Source of the DNA: RGIG3701 sp017403345
GTDB taxonomy: Bacteria > Planctomycetota > Planctomycetia > Pirellulales > Thermoguttaceae
Direction of reading: 5' to 3'
DNA length: 64,000 bases
NCBI GenBank assembly: GCA_017403345.1
Contig: JAFQOH010000192.1
Location: 1-64,000 of the forward strand
The position numbers were made by a program, and so were the translations under genes. Below, one piece after another: positions 45,377 through 53,885 of this stretch (position 1 is the stretch's first letter; every line of letters starts with the position of its first letter). Below the pieces are notes generated by a model. It was not told the origin of the DNA and made no database searches. It was given only the letters and a program-made list of their open reading frames with translations.

Positions 45377-46351
45377 GTGAAAATCACAGAAGTTCGCATC
45401 AAGCTGATGGATGAGCCAGGGGAACGGCTCAAGGCTTTCTGCTCGATCACATTTGATGATTGTTTTGTCATTCGTGACTTGAAGATCATTGACGGGACGA
45501 GCGGTTTTTTTGTTGCGATGCCTAGCCGAAAATTGACTTCGCATTGCTTTGTCTGTCACTACAAGAATCCTATTCGGGCTTCCTACTGTAACCAGTGCGG
45601 CGCCAAATTGCCGATGCAGATGCCCACGAGAGATGAGGACGGCCGGGCGAAGCTCTATGCCGACATAGCGCATCCGATCAACTCTGCGGCGCGGGAAATG
45701 ATCCAGCGGGAAGTGATCGCTGCTTATGAAGAGGAAAAAGTGCGTGCGCAGGCTCCGGGGTATGTTTCTCGGTATGATGAATACGACATGGATTTCGACG
45801 ATGAGCCGATGAACGATTCGATGATGTCTCCGATGGGGAGAATGGGCGGTATGAATCCGATGGACCGCATGTCTGGGATGGACAGAATGGGCGGGATGGA
45901 CCGCATGTCTGCCATGGAGAGAATGGATAGAATGTCTGGGATGGACAGAATGGGCGGGATGGGCCGCATGTCTGCCATGGAGAGAATGGACCGCATGTCT
46001 GGGATGGACAGAATGGGCGGGATGGGGCGCATGTCTGCCATGGAGAGAATGGACAGAATGGCCGGAATCGACCGCATGGCCGCCATGGATCGGATGGCTG
46101 GAATGGACCGCATGAATTGTATGGGCGGAATGGGCGGAATGGATCGCATGTCCGGAATGGGTGAAATGGATCGCATGTCCGGAATGGGTGAAATGGATCG
46201 CATGATGTCTTCGGTACCGTCTCAGGCTTCCGTACCGCCTGCGGAGCTGCAGGATGAATTGGAAGAGCCGGAAGAGTTGGTGCAGCCGGAGCAGAATGAG
46301 GCGCCGCGCGAGACAGATGATTTTGGCGCCGGGATCTTTGACGAGAACTGA
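45377..46351 (+). CDS. spoVG: SpoVG-family protein with zinc ribbon and Met-X-Y triplet tail
   Basis: 324 residues; classical SpoVG has ~90-100. GTG start six nt after AAAGGAGGAG. Residues 1-55 (KITEVRIKLMDEPGERLKAF to FFVAMPSRK) and 92-117 (LYADIAHPINSAAREMIQ onward) are the SpoVG fold, a site-specific nucleic-acid binder in other bacteria. It is split by residues 56-91 with CFVC and CNQC (Cys 57, 60, 71, 74), a probable zinc ribbon. From 150 to 276 every third residue is Met (one Ile), giving about 43 M-x-y triplets with Asp, Arg, Gly and Ser; then an acidic tail. No signal peptide. Cotranscribed with ispE. Confidence 0.88.
   Translation: MKITEVRIKLMDEPGERLKAFCSITFDDCFVIRDLKIIDGTSGFFVAMPSRKLTSHCFVCHYKNPIRASYCNQCGAKLPMQMPTRDEDGRAKLYADIAHPINSAAREMIQREVIAAYEEEKVRAQAPGYVSRYDEYDMDFDDEPMNDSMMSPMGRMGGMNPMDRMSGMDRMGGMDRMSAMERMDRMSGMDRMGGMGRMSAMERMDRMSGMDRMGGMGRMSAMERMDRMAGIDRMAAMDRMAGMDRMNCMGGMGGMDRMSGMGEMDRMSGMGEMDRMMSSVPSQASVPPAELQDELEEPEELVQPEQNEAPRETDDFGAGIFDEN
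45869..46057. repeat. Three tandem 63-nt units in spoVG
   Basis: Copies at 45869-45931, 45932-45994 and 45995-46057 with few changes; each encodes seven Met-X-Y triplets. Shorter 9-18 nt repeats flank them on both sides (two copies of an 27-nt unit at about 46147-46200). Confidence 0.85.
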
Positions 46352-46410
46352 TTTTTTGAATTCGGTCTGGTCCGTGTCTTAAAATGGGCATTTTGGGATA
46401 AGATTAAAGG

Positions 46411-46450
46411 GGAGCAGAAACTTTAGAAAGAAAGTTTTGCTCCTTTTTTT
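46411..46450 (+). terminator. Terminator of the ispE-spoVG unit
   Basis: Arms 46411-46424 and 46431-46443 pair with a single bulged G; a 6-nt loop and T run follow, with further T-rich sequence. Confidence 0.85.
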
Positions 46451-46559
46451 GTTTTTTTTTGGACTTTTTGAGAGGGGAACACTGGATTTTATTGAGGAAT
46501 CGTAGTACAATAGGAGATATTTCGTAGGATTGGGAGTTTTAACGAAAAGGGATCCAAAC

Positions 46560-48158
46560 GTGAAAAGATTAAAAGTTCAGGCGATTTGCTTTTCTTTGAT
46601 TTTTGGGACGCTGTTCCTTGCTGCGAGTTTTTCCACGGCAGCCGACTGGCCATGCTGGCGCGGAGCGAATCGGAACGGACTTTCTTCGGAGACGGGGCTT
46701 CTGCGTGAGTGGACGGAAGAGGTCCAGCCGACTCTGGTTTGGAAAAATACCTCGCTGGGACAGACGATGAACGGCGTGGCCGTGATGGGCAATCTTGTCT
46801 ACACGATCGGGACGAAAGGGGGCGCGGAGTGCGTTTTCTGCATCGACAATCAGAGCGGCAAAACGCTTTGGACCCGTCCGATCGGGAAAAATGTCGGCGG
46901 GAAAGGAAAATTTCCCGTTCAGCGCTCTACTCCGACGCTGTACAAGGACTTCCTTTACGCCTTGAGTTCCAGCGGGAATCTCGTCTGCATGCAGGCAGGA
47001 AACGGTCTGGTCCTCTGGAATATGAACCTGATCACGAACCTTGGCGGGATCATGCCTCCTGGCGGATACTGCGAGTCGCCGTACGTGGACGGTAAATGGG
47101 TCATCGTGACTCCCGGCGGTCCGAATGCGACGATGGCGGCAGTGGAACGGTACGGTATCCGCATCATTTGGGCTGCGCGCGCCGGGATGCCCGCCGGATT
47201 TTCATCGATCGTGAAGGCTTCCTTCGGCCGAGAGCATCAGTATGTGAATTTCACGGCGGAAGGACTCGTCGGCGTGAAGGTCAAAGGCGGCGATGTGCGG
47301 TGGCGGTATGAAGCTCCGGCTCACGAAAGCGGCTACAATGCCTGCCCGCCGATCTGGTTTGGACAGACGATGCTGGCCTCCAGTGCGGCCGGGACCGGCT
47401 GTGTGTGGATCCAGAAAGACGGGACTGCCTACAAAACGTCGGAGGTTTGGTTCAATGAGGATCTGAAGATCCCGACGGGAGATATGATCAAGGTCAATGA
47501 CTGCGTTTTTGCGTGCAATGATACGGACGGTCTGATCTGCTTCGATTACAAAACGGGAGAAAAGATCTGGTCCGACAAGACACTGTTTGCCGAGGCGTTC
47601 GAGGAAGAGATCGATGATACGAAATCGAAGTCCCGTAAAAAGCGCAAGACGGCCATGAATGAACTTCTGCCGGTCTCCGCGTCGGTCGTTAGCCCGATCC
47701 TGGCGCAGACGGAAGCGTCTGGGGACGGTGAAAAAGGACGAACGATCGAGATCGCTCCGGCTCCGAAGAGCAAAAAGAAGGCGAAAAAAGCCCTTCCGCC
47801 CGAAGTTCCGGCCTGCATGGGGACGATGGCCTATGCGGAAGGTCTGCTCTATCTGCGGACTTCCATGGGTGAGCTGGTCCTTCTGGATGCTTCGCCGGAT
47901 GGTCTGAAGCTCCGCGGCCGGATCCGTATCCCGCAGATGAAAAAAGGTCTGGCCGTCACGCCGGTCATTGCGAATGGGTACCTTTACCTGCGGGAAGGTG
48001 CGACGCTGTTCTGCTTCGATCTTCGGGATCAGTCGCGTCGATCCGGAACGAGCGACGGCGGCGCGGAAGGCGAAAGTGGAAGTTCCGGCGGGAAAGCGCT
48101 TCCTGGAATGCCTGGAAAAGAAGGTGTGAAACGCCGAACGGCTCCGGGACTTGGGTGA
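46560..48158 (+). CDS. Secreted PQQ-like beta-propeller protein
   Basis: 532 residues from GTG 46560 (AAGGGAT upstream); the longer TTG start is less likely. Signal peptide to about STAADW. The mature protein starts DWPCWRGANRNGLSSETGLL, the hallmark opening of planctomycetal PQQ-propeller proteins, followed by blades such as FCIDNQSGKTLWTR and ICFDYKTGEKIW. A Lys-rich segment (~360-420) interrupts the propeller, and the tail is Gly/Ser-rich. It has no PQQ dehydrogenase catalytic residues that I can see, so enzyme activity is doubtful. Extracytoplasmic. Confidence 0.85.
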   Translation: MKRLKVQAICFSLIFGTLFLAASFSTAADWPCWRGANRNGLSSETGLLREWTEEVQPTLVWKNTSLGQTMNGVAVMGNLVYTIGTKGGAECVFCIDNQSGKTLWTRPIGKNVGGKGKFPVQRSTPTLYKDFLYALSSSGNLVCMQAGNGLVLWNMNLITNLGGIMPPGGYCESPYVDGKWVIVTPGGPNATMAAVERYGIRIIWAARAGMPAGFSSIVKASFGREHQYVNFTAEGLVGVKVKGGDVRWRYEAPAHESGYNACPPIWFGQTMLASSAAGTGCVWIQKDGTAYKTSEVWFNEDLKIPTGDMIKVNDCVFACNDTDGLICFDYKTGEKIWSDKTLFAEAFEEEIDDTKSKSRKKRKTAMNELLPVSASVVSPILAQTEASGDGEKGRTIEIAPAPKSKKKAKKALPPEVPACMGTMAYAEGLLYLRTSMGELVLLDASPDGLKLRGRIRIPQMKKGLAVTPVIANGYLYLREGATLFCFDLRDQSRRSGTSDGGAEGESGSSGGKALPGMPGKEGVKRRTAPGLG

Positions 48159-48209
48159 TTTTTTAGCATGTTCGATTTTTAAATCAAGATAGAGTTTCAA
48201 AAGATGAAC

Positions 48210-48250
48210 GCTGCCGTACGGATAAAATTCCCCGGCGGCAGCATATTCTT
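48210..48250 (+). terminator. Hairpin after the PQQ propeller gene
   Basis: GCTGCCG (48210-48216) and CGGCAGC (48236-48242) with a 19-nt loop, then a T-rich stretch. Possible terminator. Confidence 0.5.
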
Positions 48251-48294
48251 TTCACATTTTCAACAGTATATCTGCAGCTGAAGTGGAGGATAAA

Positions 48295-49431
48295 ATGCAG
48301 CGATCTGCTTTTTTACTGGTTTTTGTCATGTTTGGCACAGTTTTGACGACGATTTTTTGTTTGGATCTTCTGAATCGCCATGATCCGTTTTTTTCGGAGT
48401 CGCTTGCGCAGTCTGCCGTGACGGATGAAGCGTATATCGCGGGGTTGAGCGAGGAAGAAAAAACAAACATTCGACTCTATGAGAATGCGAGCAAAAGTGT
48501 CGTCAATATCGATACGCGCAGCCGTGAACATAATCTGTTCATGCAGGAGATGATCTCTGCCGGTCAGGGAAGCGGTTCCGTCATCGATAAAAATGGGCAT
48601 ATTCTGACGAACTGTCACGTCATCGCCAACGCGATCCAGGTCCAAGTCACGCTTTTTAACGGAAATTCTTACGAAGCGGAGGTCATTGGCGTGGATCCGA
48701 CGAACGATACCGCCGTCCTTAAGATCAACGCGCCGGAGGAGGAACTTTTCCCCGTGACGTTTGGGGATTCTTCCCGTCTGAAGGTCGGACAGAAAGTGTA
48801 CGCGATCGGGAATCCATTCGGTTTGGAACTGACGCTCACGACGGGAGTCATCTCCAGTCTGAATCGTTCTCTGGACAGTCAGCTGGTCGAGAATCGGACG
48901 ATCCGGCAGGTGATCCAGATCGACGCGGCGATCAATCCCGGAAACTCCGGCGGTCCGCTGCTGGATTCGTATGGTGAGCTGATCGGGATGAATACTGCGA
49001 TCGCGTCGCGTTCGGGAGACAGCGCGGGAGTGGGGTTTGCCGTTCCGGTGAATACGATTGCGCGCATCGTTCCGCAGCTGATCCAGAAAGGCGAGGTGAG
49101 TCGGCCGAATCTTGGTATCGAGCAGGTGATGCCGACGGAAGAAGGTCTGCTCATTACGCGTGTCCAGCCCGGCGGTCCTGCGGAAAGAGCGGGGCTGAAC
49201 AGTCCGCGAGTGATCACGAAACAGCGCCGCCAGGGAGCGTATATTTATAAATATCGGACGCTTGACCGAGCGACGGCGCAGATCATCGTGGGGATCAATG
49301 ATACGGAGGTGATGACTCCGGACGACCTTTTGTCGGTGGTGGAATCTTTTATGCCGGGAGATACCGTGACACTTCAGATCCTTCAGGATGGCGAGACGTA
49401 TCGAGTTCCGATCACGCTTGGCGAGGAGTGA
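48295..49431 (+). CDS. HtrA/Deg-type serine protease with one PDZ domain
   Basis: 378 residues from ATG 48295 (GGAGG upstream). A single N-terminal hydrophobic helix (~6-20) serves as signal anchor. The trypsin-like domain has the triad His108 (TNCHVIAN), Asp138 (NDTAVL) and Ser218 (GNSGGPLL), and the activation-loop sequence IGNPFGLELTLTTGVIS. A C-terminal PDZ domain (~265-378) with GLLITRVQPGGPAERAG ends the protein. It is a periplasmic quality-control protease of the DegS/DegQ type; with one PDZ it is closest in layout to DegS, though a stress-sigma role is not shown. Confidence 0.93.
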   Translation: MQRSAFLLVFVMFGTVLTTIFCLDLLNRHDPFFSESLAQSAVTDEAYIAGLSEEEKTNIRLYENASKSVVNIDTRSREHNLFMQEMISAGQGSGSVIDKNGHILTNCHVIANAIQVQVTLFNGNSYEAEVIGVDPTNDTAVLKINAPEEELFPVTFGDSSRLKVGQKVYAIGNPFGLELTLTTGVISSLNRSLDSQLVENRTIRQVIQIDAAINPGNSGGPLLDSYGELIGMNTAIASRSGDSAGVGFAVPVNTIARIVPQLIQKGEVSRPNLGIEQVMPTEEGLLITRVQPGGPAERAGLNSPRVITKQRRQGAYIYKYRTLDRATAQIIVGINDTEVMTPDDLLSVVESFMPGDTVTLQILQDGETYRVPITLGEE

Positions 49432-49733
49432 TTTTTTATGCGGAAAGGGGACGCGCGGCGGAAAATTTTTTGAAAAAATTCAAAACTAGGCCCCCTCCCC
49501 CTTTTCAAAAATAGAAAATCTGGTAAAATGTGAATCTCTTTTTGTGTTGGAGCGTTCCTTTTGTTGCGCGCCGACAGAAGAGAGTCTTTTCCGAGATATG
49601 ATCGGAAATCAGTGCGGCAGAGCCGATCGCGCCGAAAAACCTTTCGGAAACGGAGGGAGACAAAATCCCAATGGGGAAGCGTTCGTGTCTCTGAAACCAG
49701 AAGTAGAAATTCAGATTTAGTGAGTGGTTCATT
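49432..49733. other. 302-nt leader region before rplM
   Basis: GC-poor start with runs of C and T, possible -10 box TAAAAT at 49524-49529 but no convincing -35. The following ~200 nt would be an unusually long leader for rplM. Ribosomal protein leaders are often regulatory, but no known L13 leader fold was recognised. Confidence 0.4.
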
Positions 49734-50165
49734 ATGAAAACGTTCATGGCGAAACCGGCAGATGTGAAACAGGAGTGGATCTTGGTCGACGCGACGGATA
49801 AAGTCGTTGGTCGTCTTGCTGTCGATATTGCAATGGCTCTGATGGGCAAAGACCGCCCGAATTACACCCCGAACGTCTGCACCGGCCGTTTTGTTGTCGT
49901 GATCAACGCTGATAAAGTGAAGTTCACCGGCAAAAAATGGGAGCAGAAGCGTTACACCTGGACGACTGGTTATACCCGTCTGCGCAGCGAGAATGCCGCG
50001 ACCCGCATGGAAAAGAATCCGACCGCGATCCTTTCCGAAGCTGTTCGCCGCATGCTTCCGAAAAACAAACTTGCGACCAAAATGCTGTCCCAGCTGAAGG
50101 TTTACGCAGGCAGTGAGCATCCCCATCAGGCCCAGGCTCCTGTGGCTGTTGAAATGGGTAACTAA
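49734..50165 (+). CDS. rplM: 50S ribosomal protein L13
   Basis: 143 residues, normal length. WILVDATDKVVGRLAVDIAM and GKDRPNYTPNVCTGRFVVVI are diagnostic of L13, an early-assembly protein of the large subunit. It is followed 52 nt later by rpsI, the conserved bacterial pair. Confidence 0.98.
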   Translation: MKTFMAKPADVKQEWILVDATDKVVGRLAVDIAMALMGKDRPNYTPNVCTGRFVVVINADKVKFTGKKWEQKRYTWTTGYTRLRSENAATRMEKNPTAILSEAVRRMLPKNKLATKMLSQLKVYAGSEHPHQAQAPVAVEMGN

Positions 50166-50217
50166 TCGTTTTTTGTGGATTCAAGCTTAAACAGATAAAA
50201 TATCAGGGGTGTAAACC

Positions 50218-50637
50218 ATGGCAGATAAAGTCATCATCGAAGGAAAAGGTACTAACGATTCGCTCGGAACCGGTCGCCGCAAGACCGCCATCGCCCGCGT
50301 TCGTATTCGTCCCGGCAAGGGCCTCATCGCGATCAACGGCCGCAGCCTGGAAAATTACTTCTGCAACGTTCAGCAGCGCAATGCGGTCCTCGCTCCGCTG
50401 GTCGAAACGGGCAAAAAAGAAGAAGTTGACGTCATCATCCGCGTCAACGGCGGCGGTATCACTGGTCAGTCTGGTGCCTGCAAACTTGGTATTGCCCGTG
50501 CGCTTCGCATGTACGATGCCGGTCTGTACGAAGTCCTGAAAGACGCCAACCTTCTTACCCGTGACAGCCGTATGGTCGAACGTAAGAAGCCGGGTCTCCG
50601 CAAAGCTCGTCGTGCGACGCAGTTCTCCAAGCGTTAA
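50218..50637 (+). CDS. rpsI: 30S ribosomal protein S9
   Basis: 139 residues. GTGRRKTAIARVRIRPGKG near the start, VNGGGITGQSGACKLGIARA, and the C-terminal GLRKARRATQFSKR that reaches the decoding centre are all typical. Cotranscribed with rplM. A strong terminator follows. Confidence 0.98.
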   Translation: MADKVIIEGKGTNDSLGTGRRKTAIARVRIRPGKGLIAINGRSLENYFCNVQQRNAVLAPLVETGKKEEVDVIIRVNGGGITGQSGACKLGIARALRMYDAGLYEVLKDANLLTRDSRMVERKKPGLRKARRATQFSKR

Positions 50638-50663
50638 TTACGTTTTGGCGGTGTAATATCCGG

Positions 50664-50691
50664 ACGCCCTGATATTCAGGGCGTTTTTTTT
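50664..50691 (+). terminator. Terminator of rplM-rpsI
   Basis: ACGCCCTGA (50664-50672) and TCAGGGCGT (50676-50684), 3-nt loop, T8 after. Confidence 0.92.
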
Positions 50692-50726
50692 GGGGTCGGG
50701 CGCTTTTTCGCTTGGAAGGGGGCCGA

Positions 50727-50754
50727 TTTCAAATTTGGTTTTGCGGTGTATAAT
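50727..50754 (+). promoter_or_regulatory. Possible promoter of the polytopic membrane protein gene
   Basis: TATAAT (50749-50754) with a poor TTTCAA 16 nt upstream; leader about 36 nt. Confidence 0.5.
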
Positions 50755-50796
50755 TGAAGCGGAAAAGGTATTGGTTTTAGATTTGGAGAAATGCCC

Positions 50797-52326
50797 ATGT
50801 TTCAAGTCTTCATGCATTATGAAGTCAATCCGACGACGTGGTTTTACCTCTCGTTATTGATGGTCACCGGCATTTTCTTCAAATTCCGCCGCATTTGGAG
50901 CGTCCGGAATCTGGATCTTTTACTGGTATTGAGTTTAGGGCCGGGATTACTGCTTGCGGCTCATGGTTTTCATGCCGGATATGTGATCCTTTTGACGTTC
51001 CTGATCTTGCTTTTGATCCGGATGCTCTGCGATCCGATGATGAACCGCAGGCCGCTTTTAGAGGTAAATCTTTCCAAGAGCGGGCTTATTTTCTGCTGTG
51101 CGGCTCTGATGGTCTTTCAGCTTGCGGCTCTTGTTTTGACGCAGACGCGTGAGGGCGGGCCGCAGAATGTGAATGCATCGTTGGAACAGCTGCTGATGTT
51201 TCACTTGAACGAGAGGCTCCTGAAGGAAGAGGCGGACGGCAGTACGGTGTCTGAGGAGACGCTTGGTTTCGTCGGGGAACTGGATCCGCAGGATCAGAAG
51301 GATAGACCAGATCGGCAGGATCGGTCAGATCGGCAGAAAACTGCGAAAACTGTATTGCGTCACGGTCCAGGCATGCCGTTTTTCACACAGCTGGCGGATT
51401 GTCCGAGGCAGTGGCGTTTTAAGCACATGAAGGAACGGGAGTTACAAAACGGTGCTGCCCGAGCGGAGGAAGCGGAACAAGATCTGCTTCTTGTCCAGAA
51501 TCCGCTTTTGACGGATCCGTCTGGAGTTCCGGCGGAATTGGTGAGGGAGGAGTGGTTGCAGATCCGATGGACGATTTTTCTTGCGGCACTGGCTCAGATC
51601 GCGATCGTGACGGGGATCGTTCTGACGGGCTGGGCGCATTTTGAAAATTTTAACACTGGGATCGCAGCGGCGACGCTCTATCTTCTCCTTCCGTATGTTG
51701 CGCAGATGCCGTCACGCATCGATCATTTGGTGCCGGCTGCGCTGATCGTGTGGGCGATTTTTTCATGGAGGCTTCCGTCTCTTGCAGGAGTGCTGCTTGG
51801 AACGGCTGCGGCACTTTCCTACTACCCGATCTTCCTGTTGCCGCTTTGGTGCAGTTTCTACTGGTCTCGGGGACTTTACCGCTTTTTGTGTACGAGCCTG
51901 GGCGTTTTTCTGCTTTTCATCGTGATCGCGATCCCGCTCTGCGGCGGTCTGGGGGCGTTCCTTGCGCAGTCTGGAGATATTTTTGGCTGTGTCGGACTTT
52001 TTTCCCGAAATGCAGCCGGCTTTTGGGACATTCCGGGAGATAGTATTTACTACTATCGTATTCCGGTGATCGTGATGTACCTGGCACTTGTTTTTTTCCT
52101 GATGTTCTGGCCTGCCCAGAAGAATTTTGGAACGCTGATGAGCAGTTCTGCCGTGCTGATGATCGGTGCGCAGTTTTGCCATCCGTTTCAGGGAGGGACG
52201 TACATGGCGTGGTTTTTACCGCTCGTGATCCTTGTGATCCTGCGTCCGAATTTGGAAGACAGGACGGCCGTTCGGGCTGTCGAACGTCATCGGAGGCATG
52301 CGAACACCTCGGGAAAAAATGCTTGA
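50797..52326 (+). CDS. Polytopic membrane protein, unknown function
   Basis: 509 residues; ATG 50797 sits seven nt from GGAGA (the ATG at 50791 is too close). About ten hydrophobic helices: four near the N-terminus (~12-30, 40-57, 60-77, 95-115), a ~130-residue hydrophilic loop (~120-255) with a short Asp/Arg/Gln repeat, then six to seven more helices. The C-terminal half (YLLLPYVAQMPSRIDHLVPAAL onward) recalls GT-C glycosyltransferase or DUF2029-type membrane proteins, but the catalytic Asp pattern was not seen. Function open. Confidence 0.7.
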   Translation: MFQVFMHYEVNPTTWFYLSLLMVTGIFFKFRRIWSVRNLDLLLVLSLGPGLLLAAHGFHAGYVILLTFLILLLIRMLCDPMMNRRPLLEVNLSKSGLIFCCAALMVFQLAALVLTQTREGGPQNVNASLEQLLMFHLNERLLKEEADGSTVSEETLGFVGELDPQDQKDRPDRQDRSDRQKTAKTVLRHGPGMPFFTQLADCPRQWRFKHMKERELQNGAARAEEAEQDLLLVQNPLLTDPSGVPAELVREEWLQIRWTIFLAALAQIAIVTGIVLTGWAHFENFNTGIAAATLYLLLPYVAQMPSRIDHLVPAALIVWAIFSWRLPSLAGVLLGTAAALSYYPIFLLPLWCSFYWSRGLYRFLCTSLGVFLLFIVIAIPLCGGLGAFLAQSGDIFGCVGLFSRNAAGFWDIPGDSIYYYRIPVIVMYLALVFFLMFWPAQKNFGTLMSSSAVLMIGAQFCHPFQGGTYMAWFLPLVILVILRPNLEDRTAVRAVERHRRHANTSGKNA

Positions 52327-52353
52327 GTCGGTCAACAGAGAGGTCTGTTTACG

Positions 52354-53253
52354 GTGAGCGGATCAAATTATCAGCTGCTTGATTTCGGAAAGGGACGGAA
52401 ACTGGAACGGTTTGGCGACGTGGTCCTGGATCGGCCATCGCCGCCGGCAGAACCGTTTTCCGTACAGCGTCCTGCTGCATTTTGGAGTCAGGCGCACGGT
52501 ACTTTTCGGAGATCGTCCGGTCTGAAAGGGAGCTGGAAATGGCGCCTTTCCCCTGCTCCGCAGTGCTGGACGCTTGAGACGGGGCATTTTTCTCTGCTTC
52601 TGAAACCGACGGAGGTTGGGCATTTAGGAGTCTTCCCCGAGCAGTACGCCAATTGGGATTGGATCCACGCGCAGACTGCGGCTTTTTTGCAGAAACGCCC
52701 GGCTTTTCGTGTGTTGAATCTTTTCGCGTACACTGGCGGGAGTACGCTGGCGGCAGCTTCTGCTCTTTTTGAGGCTGGAAAACGTGCGGAAGATGCGGAC
52801 CAGTTTTTCGTTGCGCATGTTGATTCTGCGAAGAACATCGTCCAGTGGGGGCGTGGAAATGCCGAGATCTCCGGACTTCAGAAGGCTCCGATCCGCTGGA
52901 TCGCCGAAGATGCACTGAAATTCGTGGAACGGGAACTGAAACGGGGAAGAAAATACGATGCCGTGATCCTAGATCCGCCAAGTTACGGCCACGGGACTCG
53001 CGGTGAGGTCTGGAAGCTGGAGCAGCATTTACCGATACTTTTGAAAGCCTGTGCTGCCCTGATTGCCGATTCTCCCGCTTTTGTGCTCCTGACGGCACAT
53101 TCGCCCGGGCTGGATGCTCGCGGACTGGGAAGAATGCTGCGGGAGTATTTTCCGGGAAACTTCCGCAGTGAGGGCGGTGCGATGTCGCTGCGTTCGGAAA
53201 CTGGGAGGATTTTACCCAGTGGGGAAACTGCGCGGATCGTGTGGGAGAATTAA
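52354..53253 (+). CDS. Class I SAM-dependent methyltransferase (RlmI/RlmK-like)
   Basis: 299 residues, GTG start 27 nt after the membrane protein gene. The opening YQLLDFGKGRKLERFGDVVL, then VLNLFAYTGGSTLAAASAL (SAM loop), VDSAKNIVQWGRGNAEISGL and the catalytic-type VILDPPSYGHG match the rRNA cytosine C5 methyltransferase group related to RlmI. The N-terminal PUA domain of true RlmI is missing, so the target may differ. Cytoplasmic. Confidence 0.85.
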   Translation: MSGSNYQLLDFGKGRKLERFGDVVLDRPSPPAEPFSVQRPAAFWSQAHGTFRRSSGLKGSWKWRLSPAPQCWTLETGHFSLLLKPTEVGHLGVFPEQYANWDWIHAQTAAFLQKRPAFRVLNLFAYTGGSTLAAASALFEAGKRAEDADQFFVAHVDSAKNIVQWGRGNAEISGLQKAPIRWIAEDALKFVERELKRGRKYDAVILDPPSYGHGTRGEVWKLEQHLPILLKACAALIADSPAFVLLTAHSPGLDARGLGRMLREYFPGNFRSEGGAMSLRSETGRILPSGETARIVWEN

Positions 53254-53298
53254 TTCCGGTTTTTTTAAAACTTCCTGAAAATTTTCCTGTAAGTGGGC

Positions 53299-53326
53299 TT
53301 GCAAAATACTGAAAAAGTTTTATACT
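53299..53326 (+). promoter_or_regulatory. Promoter of the L7/L12-like small protein gene
   Basis: TTGCAA (53299-53304), 16-nt spacer, TATACT (53321-53326); leader about 100 nt. Confidence 0.65.
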
Positions 53327-53431
53327 CAGATTGTGAAGAGGTCCTACTCTGTTTTCCGATGCCATGGGATCGGAAATTGAATCAAAGAACGAAATGCTTT
53401 TTTGAAAAAATATGAAAAGGAGAAATTGACC

Positions 53432-53758
53432 ATGCCTTTGTTCGAGATCGAAACCAGAGCGCATATCGTGATCGCCAATGCGGCAGATGAAGCGGAAGCT
53501 CGTGCTGTCTTGGCGGAATACTATCCGACGGAAGATGCGATCCGTATTTCTAAGCGTCCGCGAAATTTGTGGGTCATTTCCAAAGCGGCTCTGGGGATCA
53601 CGCCGGAAGGGATCGATCCGTGCAATATCGCGCGTGATTGCCTGGCGAAAGCCTCTGGAGATAAAGTGCACGCGATCCGCCTCTACATGCAGGAGACCGG
53701 CACGGATCTGGAACGTGCGAAGAAGATTATCGAATCCAACATGATGATCGGCTGGTGA
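53432..53758 (+). CDS. Small protein with L7/L12-C-terminal-like end
   Basis: 108 residues from ATG 53432 (AAGGAG upstream). The last ~35 residues, GDKVHAIRLYMQETGTDLER then AKKIIES, resemble the L7/L12 C-terminal domain helix-turn-helix (normally KIAVIKAVRELTGLGLKEAK). The first half looks like a small alpha/beta domain (MPLFEIETRAHIVIANAADE). It is not a full L7/L12: the Ala-rich hinge and N-terminal dimerisation domain are missing. Function unknown; a ribosome or ClpS-like contact is a guess. Own promoter and terminator. Confidence 0.6.
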   Translation: MPLFEIETRAHIVIANAADEAEARAVLAEYYPTEDAIRISKRPRNLWVISKAALGITPEGIDPCNIARDCLAKASGDKVHAIRLYMQETGTDLERAKKIIESNMMIGW

Positions 53759-53768
53759 GCCGTCCGGA

Positions 53769-53798
53769 AAAGAAACGAAAAGAAACGAAAAGAAACGT
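53769..53798. repeat. Three tandem 10-nt units after the small protein gene
   Basis: AAAAGAAACG three times, just before the terminator stem; 10-nt spacing, not coding. Confidence 0.8.
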
Positions 53799-53828
53799 CT
53801 GACGAAATTTTTCATCAGACGTTTTTTT
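53793..53828 (+). terminator. Strong terminator after the L7/L12-like gene
   Basis: AAACGTCTGA (53793-53802) and TCAGACGTTT (53815-53824), 10-bp stem, T run to 53828. Confidence 0.9.
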
Positions 53829-53885
53829 GGGGGGGGATCGTCCGGAAAGGGGGCGTATTACTTGATGAAATTGGGAGACGGTAAT

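Noticed and set aside
45869..46200. Met-X-Y tract considered as a collagen-like triple helix
   Set aside because: Collagen needs Gly at every third place; here it is Met, so a triple helix is not expected.
49598..49720. 40-codon frame in the rplM leader
   Set aside because: No ribosome site and no recognisable sequence; a regulatory leader peptide is possible but unsupported.
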